NCBI RefSeq assembly: GCF_021462225.1 | Contig: NC_061794.1 | Coordinates: 49,839,034 to 49,903,033 of the forward strand | Reading direction: 5' to 3' | DNA length: 64,000 nt | DNA from: Girardinichthys multiradiatus | Taxonomy: Eukaryota > Chordata > Actinopteri > Cyprinodontiformes > Goodeidae | Part shown: one piece after another, positions 45,527 through 56,446 of the stretch | Layout: each line of letters starts with the position of its first letter | Numbering within the stretch: position 1 is the stretch's first letter | Translations under genes and position numbers: made by a program | The notes under the pieces: model-generated | The model's input: the letters and a program-made list of their open reading frames with translations, nothing else | Told to the model about the DNA's origin: nothing | Database searches by the model: none

Positions 45527-47136
45527 CAGGTCCTTCTCAAAATATTAGCATATTGTGATAAAGTTCATTATTTTCCATAATGTCATGATGAAAATGTAAC
45601 ATTCATATATTTTAGATTCATTGCACACTAACTGAAATATTTCAGGTCTTTTATTGTCTTAATACGGATGATTTTGGCATACAGCTCATGAAAACCCAAA
45701 ATTCCTATCTCACAAAATTAGCATATCATTAAAAGGGTCTCTAAACGAGTTATGAACCTAATCATCTGAATCAACGAGGTAACTCTAAACACCTGCAAAA
45801 GATTCCTGAGGCCTTTAAAACTCCCAGCCTGGTTCATCACTCAAAACCCCAATCATGGGTAAGACTGCCGACCTGACTGCTGTCCAGAAGGCCACTATTG
45901 ACACCCTCAAGCAAGAGGGTAAGACACAGAAAGAAATTTCTGAATGAATAGGCTGTTCCCAGAGTGCTGTATCAAGGCACCTCAGTGGGAAGTCTGTGGG
46001 AAGGAAAAAGTGTGGCAGAAAACGCTGCACAACGAGAAGAGGTGACCGGACCCTGAGGAAGATTGTGGAGAAGGGCCGATTCCAGACCTTGGGGGACCTG
46101 CGGAAGCAGTGGACTGAGTCTGGAGTAGAAACATCCAGAGCCACCGTGCACAGGCATGTGCAGGAAATGGGCTACAGGTGCCGCATTCCCCAGGTCAAGC
46201 CACTTTTGAACCAGAAACAACGGCAGAAGCGCCTGACCTGGGCTACAGAGAAGCAGCACTGGACTGTTGCTCAGTGGTCCAAAGTACTTTTTTCGGATGA
46301 AAGCAAATTCTGCATGTCATTCGGAAATCAAGGTGCCAGAGTCTGGAGGAAGACTGGGGAGAAGGAAATGCCAAAATGCCAGAAGTCCAGTGTCAAGTAC
46401 CCACAGTCAGTGATGGTCTGGGGTGCCGTGTCAGCTGCTGGTGTTGGTCCACTGTGTTTTATCAAGGGCAGGGTCAATGCAGCTAGCTATCAGGAGATTT
46501 TGGAGCACTTCATGCTTCCATCTGCTGAAAAGCTTTATGGAGATGAAGATTTCATTTTTCAGCACGACCTGGCACCTGCTCACAGTGCCAAAACCACTGG
46601 TAAATGATTTACTGACCATGGTATCACTGTGCTCAATTGGCCTGCCAACTCTCCTGACCTGAACCCCATAGAGAATCTGTGGGATATTGTGAAGAGAACG
46701 TTGAGAGACTCAAGACCCAACACTCTGGATGAGCTAAAGGCCGCTATCGAAGCATCCTGGGCCTCCATAAGACCTCAGCAGTGCCACAGGCTGATTGCCT
46801 CCATGCCACGCCGCATGGAAGCAGTCATTTCTGCCAAAGGATTCCCGACCAAGTATTGAGTGCATAACTGTACATGATTATTTGAAGGTTGACGTTTTTT
46901 GTATTAAAAACACTTTTCTTTTATTGGTCGGATGAAATATGCTAATTTTGTGAGATAGGAATTTTGTGTTTTCATGAGCTGTATGCCAAAATCATCCGTA
47001 TTAAGACAATAAAAGACCTGAAATATTTCAGTTAGTGTGCAATGAATCTAAAATATATGAATGTTAAATTTTCATCATGACATTATGGAAAATAATGAAC
47101 TTTATCACAATATGCTAATATTTTGAGAAGGACCTG
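45527..47136 (+). mobile_element. Tc1-like transposon, copy 2
   Basis: 1610 bp with perfect-looking outer repeats (CAGGTCCTTCTCAAAATATT at 45527 and its complement ending at 47136), flanked by TA at 45525-45526 and 47137-47138. Same family as copy 1 and oriented opposite to it. It keeps the linker segment that copy 1 lost. The transposase is disabled by two stops. It landed inside a Penelope-like remnant. Confidence 0.93.
45855..46859 (+). pseudogene. Tc1-like transposase with two nonsense codons
   Basis: A 335-codon frame including the terminal stop, otherwise collinear with the family. Codon 31 is TGA (45945-45947) where copy 1 has CAA in SEQIGCSQ. Codon 251 is TGA (46605-46607) where copy 1 has TGG in GKWFTDHG. 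The paired helix-turn-helix region, FSDES, FQHDLAPAHSAK and NPIENLWD (DD34E) are all intact otherwise. Longest open part is 45996-46607 (203 codons). No protein of full length can be made. Confidence 0.93.
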
Positions 47137-47138
47137 TA

Positions 47139-47230
47139 TATTAACTTGTCTCTTCAACCACCTGACGTTCCTGTCCAAAATGTGGACACTGCTCTCTTCA
47201 AATGAGTGCCCCTTGTTAATAGATGGTGAG
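47139..47230 (-). mobile_element. Penelope-like element, GIY-YIG C-terminal remnant
   Basis: Minus-strand translation gives GHSFEESSVHILDR-like sequence (CACTCATTTGAAGAGAGCAG) followed by RWLKRQV, the region just before the terminus of the GIY-YIG endonuclease of fish Penelope-like elements. It reads on across the Tc1-like copy 2 into 45524. About 90 bp only; the rest of the element is not present. Confidence 0.55.
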
Positions 47231-47239
47231 CAATCAGTG

Positions 47240-50200
47240 AAACATCTTCAACAAACCAGAGAAGCAGAATATGCATCAGTTTGATCAGTTTCCAGAGTGA
47301 ACGTTTTTAGTCCAATCAGATCTCAATTTTTAGAGTTTGCTTGAGGATGTAAAATATAAGTTAACAGAAGAATGTTACATCACACCTTACCTTATTACTG
47401 CAGAAGCTCTATAGTTTTATGATGTTACATCTTTAGTTAAGCATCTTTATTATTCACATAAATATTTATTTTTGTTACTGAACCCAAACTAAAGAGAAAT
47501 TAAAGGAAAACTGCCTGAAAGCAGAAATTAAAGACAAACTCCAGAGTTTAGTGCTTGTTTTATAAAATTTACCCAAAGAATAATATACAAACCCACAAAC
47601 TGTGAAACAAATCAGCAATCGAGTTCAACCGAACTATCCAAACAGTTTTAAGAAAAAAAACTCCACCAGGAAGAGGTGACAAAACCAGGACCCGGGTTTC
47701 CAATTCTTTAATACAATAAAACTGCCAGCAGGGGGCGATCCACGCTGTCACCTCAGATCAAATCTAACCGATTCAGAAAATCTATAGATTTCCACCAAAC
47801 ACAGAAACTCTGCGTTATGTTCAGGTGAATTTATATCATCATTCCACAAAATGAAAAAAGCCAATAAACAACTGATACATTTCATATTTTATACTCTATA
47901 AATATTTAAATTTCAAAAACAGAAGCTTCAAAATGTAAAGACAATTAAAACATTGGGCTTATCGACAGGAAGAAGAGTGGTTTAGCTTTTGTTTTGTTCA
48001 TATTTTCATGACATTCTTTCATTTTTCCAAAAAAAAAAAAAAAAAAACTATTTTCAGAAAAAATAGATATAAAAATTGATGAACTCTAAACAGATTAAGA
48101 GATAAAACAAACCAATATTTGCCTTTAATTTATTTATATATTTTTGCTCATTTAATTCATTTTGTTTGTTGAGTAATTAGAATGTTTTACATGTATTTAA
48201 TGTAATGATGATGAATTAGCAAAATTGCAAAATAAAATAAAAATAAACATTTGGACAACAAAAAATATATTTTTATTAATAATTTTGGCATTTCAGCATT
48301 TCGTTTTTGGTCAAACGTTTTTAATGAGGTGACACAAATATCTACTTTGATAACTGCTCCCATGAGATCATAAACACTCAGCCAACTAACCCTAACCCTT
48401 CCAGAGGGAATATTTAGACTTTAAGATAATTTGGTCCTCATGCAGAAAAGTGATGGAAAATATTTAAAATTTTAGGAGCCTAGAACCAAACTCTATCAGG
48501 TGCTGACGACGTCCGCCCTCTGGTGGTCATTCTGAGTACGCAAGTTCCTTGTAAATCAGTGGTCTGCGCCAATGACCCACTAACCCTGACCCCAGATCAA
48601 GGTGATCAGATCCTTCTGGAGGCTGATCCAGTTCCGTTACTGAGAACCAGATCAACAGATATTAAGGAATAATTCTGAGACATTAAACATGGTCACATAC
48701 CGCAAGCAGGCCACTGACGTGGGAGAAAACTAATAAAGGTTGATCATTAAATTAGAACATATTTTGTATTTAATAATGATAAATAAATAAAATTAAAAAT
48801 CTAATTTTGGGGGAAAAAATGGCTAAAACCCTATTTAGAGATAATATTGTTGGGGATTTTTTTTGAAGGACTAACAGAACAAATTTTCATTTACTAACAA
48901 ATAAATATGTAGTGTAAAAAAAATACAAATTTTGAGATTGTAATTATTAAATTGTTGTTTTTTTTGTCGCCTCCATCATCATCATGCATCACTCTGATCT
49001 TCTGCTGCTGCAGCTCACACACAAAACAGGCGTTAACTTCCTATGAGGATCAGTAAACTGATGGATGTGGTCTGCACTGATGTCTCACCACAGCACCTTC
49101 TACTGAGCACCTAAAATAAACTTTTCATCATAAAAACACAAAGATGACAACAGAAAGGAAAATCAACCATGTGATGAGGCTTTATAGTCAGACCTTTGGA
49201 TCTTAGAGAGAAAACTGGTTCCTTGTTATCCTGGAGGTCTAAACGCCTCTTGAGATCATGTTTAGCACCTGAAACCACATTGAAGGAGTCTGCAAAACTG
49301 AAGCTTCTGTTTAAAGAAGAATAAAAAGGATTTCTGTGAAATGAGACAATAAAAAATGCTTAAAAAAATTAAACCAACAAAAAACTGCTGTTAAATAAAC
49401 CAAATAAAACATCATTATCTGTTCAGAATCTAAAATAGTCTCCCTAACATGATGACTATCACCAATAAGACCGATATGTTCTTCTGAAACATTTATGGTC
49501 CAATTGGTTTTGATCCAAAACTAAATCAAGTTTCCACCTGAGGCTTAAAGATTCCTGCTCAACCAACTAGAAAAAAAAAACACACCACCCACTCCCACCT
49601 TAGTAAACACACACACAATCTCCTCCATGAAACCGTTCTCCTTCAGATTTTGTCTCCATGTGGACTCCGTTTCCTCAGGGAACAATCTACAATATGCTGC
49701 CGCCAGGAATTAACCCAGAAAACCAAGTCGAAATCTAAGTAAGAGGTTTCAACCAATTTACTGCTGAGTCAGAAACTTTGTGGCTCAGGACCAAACCATA
49801 CCGGACGTGGGCTTTTTTTAACCTCAAACTGATTGGATGGAGTCAACTGATTTTACCACCAGATGGCAGCAAACAGCTGGCTTATCAGTTCTGAAGCCTC
49901 CTTCAGAATGCAAACAAATTCACTTTCTTTTCTGCAGAAACTCTTACTGGCCCAAACTGTGTCCTTCCTACCTAACCAACACGTCATATCTGCATACAGT
50001 CTGCAGCAGAAAGCTGACTCTCACCAACTTCATGGTTCCTGTTCAGAACTTGACTGCATCGGACCACAGAGGTTTGGTCACTTTAAACAGTCTATGCCTC
50101 TCTGAAGGTCATTTGACATGAATGTGGTTTGTATGTATTCATTTATTCCATTATAATCATTTTCACCTCATCTTTGTTAAATAAGTCTGCTATAATGTGT

Positions 50201-50555
50201 TGTTTTTGAAAGAGGGAGGGTGTGCTTTCTTTTACAAATGACTGAAATCAAACTTCATGCTTTCTTTTTAAAAGAAAGTTTCATTATTGCATATAACAAA
50301 CATTTGGATTTAAAAACAAATCTTTTAATAAAGCACGGCTGTGATACCAACTTCTGCCAGCAGGAGAAAAAACTGACAAGAGCTGTGGGCGGGGCAAACG
50401 ACTGACCCCACCCGCATACGGCTCCGCCCAGTACTGCAGCCAGAATGTGAATGGTTTCCATAGTTACAAAAAGAGAGAAATATCCCAGATCACATGGAGG
50501 TTCAGCAGAGATATAAGACCTCATTTCTAAACTAAACAGAACTGCATGGATATTT
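47240..50555. other. intergenic region, nothing recognised
   Basis: AT-rich with poly(A)-like runs (48030-48048, 49569-49579). Overlapping open frames near 49837-50121 show no domain. It may include part of the slc35a2 3' flank. Confidence 0.4.
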
Positions 50556-50557
50556 AC

Positions 50558-50563
50558 TTTATT
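50558..50563 (-). terminator. possible slc35a2 polyadenylation signal
   Basis: AATAAA on the minus strand about 575 bases after the slc35a2 stop codon. It is a plausible distance for a 3' untranslated region, but no other support is available and other signals further left are possible. Confidence 0.3.
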
Positions 50564-51137
50564 ATTTTCTAGTGAAAAAAAGTGAAAACCTTACTCCCAA
50601 ATTGAAGTGATACAAATACCAAGAAGCAGCAAACAGATGACACCTGATGCCCCTGCAGGACATGCCCCCTCCAATGACAAACATCAGAAATCTGTTCAAG
50701 AAATCAAAGATTCTCCAATCAATGAGCACGTTCTCACTGAGTGGGCTGATCACCGTATGGCTTCTGTACAGATGAAAGGAAAAGGCACCGAACACAGTCT
50801 GCAGGAGATCCTCTAGTGTAGATGCCCACAGAAAAACCAATCAGCAATAATCAAAGCAGTAGCCCAGTCAGTGTAAGGCGCATCTTTCTTTCCGTTAGCA
50901 AAGAGTTTTAAGGCAGAGAGAACAGCAGGAGGCGCTGCAGCTCCTTCCTGCTTCGCTTCTAGGACTTAGTCTTTGCCACTGGTGGCCGAGGGAGGAGCTC
51001 TGAGGGAGAAAGGAGGAGCTGAGATTAGTGCTGAAAAGGAAGGAGGACAGGAACAGGAAGAGACGCAGCAGGAGAAGCTCACTCATTGGTTAGTTTGAGA
51101 GGAAGGGAGCACCAGGTGGCGCCAGAGAGAGATAGTA

Positions 51138-51743
51138 TCACTTCACCAGAACTGACTTTGGCAGAAACGCCTCCATTTCGCTGTCTCCAAACGTCCTCTG
51201 CGGCTCTGCAGAGACTGAGGAAGAAGAGGAGTTTGGGGACAGAGAGCCACCAGGCGCCTTGGGGAGGCTGTACATGTAGACGGCACCAATAACCAACCCC
51301 GCCCCCGCAGTGAAGAGCAGGTCCACATGGAAGCCAAACAGGTAGATGGACATCACTGTGGATACGATAATTGAGAAAGAGGTGGCGAAACCCTTCAGGA
51401 TGTTGTCTGCATACTTCACAACCACAGCCACAAGCAGCCCACCGAACGCCTGGTTGAAGATGACACACCAAACCATGCCGGTGTAACCGAACAGAAAGCC
51501 ATGTTCAGAGATGGCGGCTCCATCGTTCCACCACATTGCCAGCAGGCCGAGCGCCGTGCCAAAGATCCCCAGCTGCACGTTCCTCATCCATACCGATGCT
51601 GAGCTCCCCTTCAGGATCCTCTCAAAGTAAACGCCGGCGAACCCTGACGACAAGCAGCTGATCACCACGGCAATCAGACCCACCATGTAGTTCTGGTTGG
51701 AGGAGTCAGCCACTGCCGCCTCTTTGTTTCCCTCCTGCTGCAC
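51138..51743 (-). CDS. slc35a2: slc35a2 UDP-galactose transporter, last coding exon
   Basis: SLC35A2 exchanges UDP-galactose for UMP across Golgi and ER membranes for glycosylation. The exon starts after the minus-strand acceptor TGCTTTGCAG (51753-51744) and runs 606 bp to the TGA at 51140-51138. Translation shows [60 protein letters not shown] and [20 protein letters not shown], then [15 protein letters not shown]. These are the last transmembrane helices of nucleotide-sugar transporters and match SLC35A2 rather than SLC35A1 or A3. The C-terminus is [11 protein letters not shown], like the UGT2 isoform that I recall from mammals. Earlier exons were not found in the window. An L2 LINE begins about 50 bp upstream of the acceptor. 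Confidence 0.92.
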   Translation of the reverse strand: MQQEGNKEAAVADSSNQNYMVGLIAVVISCLSSGFAGVYFERILKGSSASVWMRNVQLGIFGTALGLLAMWWNDGAAISEHGFLFGYTGMVWCVIFNQAFGGLLVAVVVKYADNILKGFATSFSIIVSTVMSIYLFGFHVDLLFTAGAGLVIGAVYMYSLPKAPGGSLSPNSSSSSVSAEPQRTFGDSEMEAFLPKSVLVK

Positions 51744-52039
51744 CTGCAAAGCAGACAATCAAACCATTAATCAATTAATCTGGTCACTGAAGTTAAGACG
51801 TGGTAAGGCGTATTCGTCACTTCCTGTTTCCGCTGTTGCACTTGGTGAATTGTTTGGTGTGTGAAGCTCTCTCGTTTGATCTGATTTCTCTCTACTGTGA
51901 TATCTCTTACTTGTTCTAATACATAAGCACGTTAAAACACTTACTTTCTGTTGTTGCTTTTAACGTTTGGGGACTATCCGTGTTTTACATGGTTTTTCTA
52001 GTAGTGGTAAGGGGTCGCTAGCTTAGCTTTAGCTCCATC

Positions 52040-52230
52040 ATGGCTACCCGTTCTACTGTTTCTCTCTCTGAGTCTCTTCCTCTCTCCTGCTCTCTGTGTC
52101 AGATGTTCAGTTACTCCTCTGCCTCCTTTAGTGATAATGGGACGTGTAATAAATGTAGCATTTTTGTAGCTTTGGAGGCGAGGGTGTCGGAATTGGAGGC
52201 CCGGCTCCGTGCTGTTGAAAAATGTGGAGA
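52040..52230 (+). pseudogene. L2 ORF1 N-terminus
   Basis: Begins MATRSTVSLSESLPLSCSLC, with CSLC and CNKC forming a zinc-binding CxxC pair, followed by VALEARVSELEARLRAVEK, a short coiled coil. This layout is typical of CR1/L2-type ORF1 proteins, which help to assemble the ribonucleoprotein. The frame runs into the insert after VEK and stops at 52303. Confidence 0.7.
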
Positions 52231-52737
52231 TATATTATGTGTGTGCATTATTATTATTATGTTCATAACCAGTGTGGGAAATAAAATGTATAACCTGTGT
52301 TAGTGGCCTGCAGAATTGTTATTGCACAAACTTGGCCTTGAGTGTGGTGAAGCAGAGAAATACTGAAGAACTGTAGGGGTGGGAGAAGGATGTGAAAAGA
52401 TTAACGGGCCAAGTACTCCCTTCTTATATCAGTAGATACGGGATGCAGCTGGGAGACAGGAACATGTCCTAATATGGTAGGCAGGAAAAGTTTGCACGTG
52501 ACTACATGTGAGAAAAAACTGTAACAGGGCGCTGCCCATTTTCATGTGTGTTTTAATAAAAGCAATGAGCCCAGTGAGAAACTCCGAAGTCGTCTCGGTT
52601 TGTGTCCTGATCACATGAGAGCTTCCCTGGGCCAGGTACTTTAAATTCAATACAACGGTGTCTGAGTGTGTTATTTCAATGGGTGTGAATTCTTTCAGCT
52701 TACAGTGAATAAACGAACACGCAGAAGACCTCTCTGA
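52231..52737. mobile_element. insert in L2 ORF1, possibly a solo LTR
   Basis: About 500 bp interrupts ORF1. It contains TTTTAATAAAAGC (a polyadenylation-like signal) followed by AAACTCCGAAGTCGTCTCGG and a T-rich end, an arrangement seen in retroviral-type LTRs. Candidate ends start TGTG and end CTTACA, but no target duplication could be matched. The family is not identified. Confidence 0.35.
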
Positions 52738-52741
52738 GGGG

Positions 52742-53150
52742 GTGCTTCAACAAAAACCAGCAGATAGCCGAGGCCCCTTAGCCAGCGCAGAGCCACCGAG
52801 GGTAGCTCCCCGTGGCAGTCCTCCAGCAGAACCCGTGCAGCCGGGGCCTCAAGCCGGCTGGGTGACGGTATGTAGAAAGCATAGTCCTAGATCCCAGCCC
52901 ACAGGTCACCACCAACCCGTCTGCGTTTCTAACAGATTTTCCCCGCTCAGCGACACACCTGCTGAGAAGCCAACTCTGGTAATTGGCAGCTCCATAGTCA
53001 GAAACGTGGCACTAGAGACACCAGCGACCATAGTCAAATGTCTGTCAGGGGCCAGAACGGGCGACATCAAATCCTACCTGAAACTGCTGGCTAAGGATCA
53101 GCGTAAATACAGTAAGATTGTTATTCACGCTGGCGGTAATGACACCTGGT
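52742..53150 (+). pseudogene. L2 ORF1 esterase-like domain
   Basis: The frame is proline-rich ([20 protein letters not shown]) and then reads [34 protein letters not shown] and [21 protein letters not shown] (with the nucleophile serine), GARTGDI and HAGGNDT are blocks of the SGNH/GDSL-type esterase found in ORF1 of many CR1/L2 LINEs. Here the end (the conserved Asp/His block) is cut by the deletion that leads into ORF2 (from 53155). The next 10 codons are ORF2 in another phase. Confidence 0.75.
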
Positions 53151-53159
53151 TACGTCGAT

Positions 53160-53742
53160 TCTTCAAATTTTTGAGAAAATAGTTGCTAATCAAATGTGTG
53201 AACATTTATACAGCAATTACCTGTTTGAAGAGTTTCAGTCAGGTTTCAGAGCTCATCATAACACTGAAACAGCTCTGCTGAAAGTCACTAATGATATTCT
53301 TATGGCCTCAGATAATGGACTTGTGTCTGTTCTGGTTCTGTTAGATCTCAGTGCTGCATTTGATCCAGTCGATCATAATATTCTCTTAAAAAGGCTGGAA
53401 TATGCTGTAGGGATCAGGGGAACAGCGCTAGGCTGGTTTACATCTTATCTGTCTGACAGATTCCAGTTTGTTCATGTAAATGATAAATCATCTTTAAACT
53501 CCAGGGTTAATTGTGGAGTACCACAGGGTTCAGTACTTGGGCCAATCCTCTTTACTATATATATGCTTCCAATAGGTCAAATTATCAGGCAGCATAGGAT
53601 ACATTTTCACTGTTACGCTGATGATACTCAGCTTTACTTATCCATAAATCCTGATGAGCCCAACCAGTTAGATAGACTACAAGCATGTCTTGAAGATATA
53701 AAAACTTGGATGACTTTCTGTCATTTAAATAGTTATTTTTGA
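53160..53742 (+). pseudogene. L2 ORF2 reverse transcriptase (copy C)
   Basis: Contains FQSGFRAHHNTETALLKV, motif A VLLDLSAAFDPVDHN, motif B NCGVPQGSVLGPILF and YADD in HFHCYADDTQLYLS. Almost identical to copy B on the other strand. After CHLNSYF it stops; the segment between the palm and SFKSHIKQ is deleted. The upstream endonuclease and the RT fingers are missing. Confidence 0.85.
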
Positions 53743-53749
53743 CCAGGAC

Positions 53750-54316
53750 ATGTCATTTAAATCCCATATTAAACAGGTTTCTAGGATTTCCTTCTTTCAC
53801 CTCCAGAACATTGCCAAAATTAGAAATATCCTGTCTAGGAGTGACGCTGAAAAACTAGCCCATGCATTTGTTACTTCAAGGCTGGACTATTGTAATTCTT
53901 TACTATCAGGATGTCCACAAAATGCAGTTAAAAGCCTTCAGCTGATTCAAAATGCTGCAGCAAGAGTTCTGATGAAAATTAAAAAGAGAGATCATATTTC
54001 TCCTATTTTAGCTTCCCTTCATTGGTTCAGAATATAATTTTAAATTCTCCTCCTCACATATAAAGCCCTTAATGATCTAGCTCCACCATACATCAGAGAT
54101 CTGATTGGTCCATATGTTCCTAACAGAGCACTTTGTTCTCAGACTGCAGGTTTACTGGTGGTTCCTAGAGTCTCTAGAAGTAGAATGGGAGGCAGATCCT
54201 TTAGTTATCAGGCTCCTCTCCTGTGGAACCAGCTCCCAGTTTTAGTCCATGAGGCAGACACCCTGTCTACTTTTAAGGCTAGGCTTAAAACTTTCCTTTT
54301 TGATAAAGCTTATAGT
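53750..54316 (+). pseudogene. L2 ORF2 C-terminal domain (copy C)
   Basis: SFKSHIKQVSRISFFHLQ to ILASLHWF in one frame (53750-54037), then a frameshift near 54025 and continuation YKALNDLAPPYIRDLI, GPYVPNRALCSQTAGLLV and STFKARLKTFLFDKAYS to 54316. Equivalent to 17081-17662 of copy A. Inactive because of the frameshift and upstream losses. Confidence 0.85.
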
Positions 54317-54949
54317 TAGAGTTGCTTAGTTTATCCTGAGCTATCTTCCTTATTTTTTACCTCCGTCTTCTTCCCTCCCTGTTGGTTGGAGTAAGGGGGA
54401 GTCAGGTTTAGCCTAAACCAGCTCAGTTATGGTTGAGGTGCAAACACACCCTCCATTTCTGCTACCTGTATGACCCCTTCTCTTTTCCAATGGTTATAAT
54501 CAGTCTGACAGAGAGAGGTATCCCAATCCTTGTGGTTTTTAGTATAACAATGACCATCAGTGGGCTCTAGATGGACAAACTTTATCAGTTTATCATTTTA
54601 CAAAGTGCCCCTACACGTGGCCATTCTGGGGTGGCCGGGTTCTGGCACTCAGTTGTTTGGTCTGGCCTCCCCGGCGGCCCCGCTCCGTTCCGGACCATTT
54701 GTGGGGTGCCTTGAGATGACATTATTGTAAATAAGCGCTATATAAATAAATAAACTGAAACTATCTGTGTAGTTATGCTGCTATAGGCTTAGGCTGCTGG
54801 AGGACATAATGACCACTTTCACTCTCTCTGCTACACCAGAAGACCCCTCCCTGACTGGCCATGCCTAAGCTGGACTCTCCTAGAGGAAGTTATTAGGAAG
54901 GGACAGAGCGCCAGGAAGTCTCTGACTCTTGGTCGAGACATGGACCAGT

Positions 54950-56446
54950 TTTAAAAGGAATAGTCCCCCATTACCTCCTCAGGGAGGAGATCATTTTGTT
55001 CAACTATAAACCCATCTAAACGGCCCTGGCTTATTGAAATGTCCTCTAATGATTCTCTACTGGCAAAGCTCAGATTTTTTATTTAACTCCTATTTCTCTG
55101 GTAGATGTAGCTAAACCTTAAAAAAAAAAAACCTTGATTCTAAAAAACCCAAAGTCCAGATGATCTTTTTACAGTTGGAGTCTGATATTGTAGCTACTCC
55201 ATTGTGTCACATTTTAATCTTAGTTTGTTGACCAATGTAATTCCCAGTGTAGAAATCTGTTTGTTATCCCATTCTTGAAAGGAGGAGATCCAACTATCTT
55301 AAACAATTATACACCATTTTTAAATTATCTGTTCTAGCAAAGGTACTTGAATCCTTGTCAGTGAAAAAGTATAATACCTGGTTACTAATTATTCTTTGAT
55401 TTCCGCAGTACTAAAGGTTATAAATGGTATAACACAAGCTTTAGATAGAAATCAGTGATGTCTTTCCCTTTTTTTAATAAATTCTGTGGCACTAGTGGCC
55501 TTTATCCTGTAAGTTGACTAACAGGAAAAGGGGTGAAGAGGGGAAGACATGCAGCAAGGGCCAGGACTAGAATCCGACGGCTGCGTCAAGGACTGTAGCG
55601 TCGAGGACTGTAGCCTGGTGCGTGCAATTTACCCCTGTGTCACTGGCATGCCCATCTTTCTCTTTTTATAGATTTCTCCAAGGACTTTTATCATGGATTA
55701 CAACATTTTATAGAAAACATCTAACAGTTGGGTTTTCCATACAAATGGTTGAAGGGTTTGCAAACAACCTTAAAGACGGAAATCAGACTGTCTAGTTACA
55801 TGGTCTTTATTCTGAGGTTCAGTCTATCCACAAGGGGGTACCACAAGGTTCTGTACTAGGCCCTTTGTGATTTACCTTGTACATAAATGATATTGGAGTG
55901 AATATTACAAATGCAGCCCTTCATTTTAAGCAGATGTCATATATTGCTTTGCACCTACACCCACATCGGCAGAATGCGTTTAAAAAAATTACAGGCACAG
56001 CTCTGTCAGCTTCAACTTGTCTTAAATGTTGATAAAACAAAGTTTATGTTTTTCAACCATTTAAATCTATTCAAAGTTAACAAGGTCTAACCAGTTAATC
56101 ATTGTCACTTGTGATGTTCAACAAATTGAACTTGTGTTTGCTTTCAAATATTAGGGGTTCTTGATCGATGATAATTTGTCTTTTATTCAGTATACTACAA
56201 ATAAGCTAAAGCTTTTACTTGCATTTTATCTTGAAACAAATGTTTTCTTTTGCGTAAAAAAAATTGTTGGAGTCAGCCTGTCATCCGAATATTGACTATG
56301 GCGACATATTATACATGAATGTCTCTGCTCAATGCCTCCACATGCTGGACAGTGTGTATCATGGTGCTTTGAACTTCATCACAAACTGTGGAACCTTAAC
56401 TCATCATTGTGTCTTATATGCCAAAGTAAAATGGCCATCTTTACAT
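54950..56446 (+). mobile_element. old degenerate LINE (CR1/L2/Rex1 group)
   Basis: Scattered forward-strand coding traces in changing frames: a LKGGDPTILNNY-like block near 55275, then VLAKVLES-like near 55335, then GVPQGSVLGPL-like near 55840, then YINDIGVNITNAALHF, and NIDYGDILYMN with YAKVKW near 56290-56430. The order fits a LINE reverse transcriptase and C-terminus. The FADD box region is lost (LHFK then a stop). Much more decayed than the other LINEs. It is interrupted by a SINE-like piece and, at 56446, by a Rex1-like copy. Confidence 0.6.
55490..55655 (-). mobile_element. tRNA-like SINE remnant
   Basis: A GGGGAAGACATGCAGCAAGG motif followed by CCAGGACTAGAATCCGACGG and GCTGCGTCAAGGACTGTAG resembles the reverse complement of a tRNA-type head (B box GGATTCTAGTCC). 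It lies inside the degenerate LINE and splits the traces of LSVLFLD-like sequence and DFSKDFYHG. A partial duplication of GTCAAGGACTGTAG/GTCGAGGACTGTAG is present. Confidence 0.5.

Larger units (their letters stand above)
51790..54840 (+). mobile_element. L2-type LINE, copy C, with ORF1, internally deleted
   Basis: The only copy here with its 5' part. A leader (about 51800-52039) precedes ORF1. ORF1 starts at 52040, is interrupted by an unrelated insert (about 52230-52737), and resumes at 52742 until near 53150. It is joined there to the middle of the ORF2 reverse transcriptase, so the endonuclease and the first RT part are gone. The palm and C-terminus follow and then a 3' region like that of copy A to about 54840, with GCGCTATATAAATAAATAAAC near 54737. 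Opposite in direction to slc35a2. Confidence 0.8.

Noticed and set aside
49837..50121. Two overlapping plus-strand frames of 94 and 80 codons
   Set aside because: Two phases open at once over the same bases and no family match; treated as chance.
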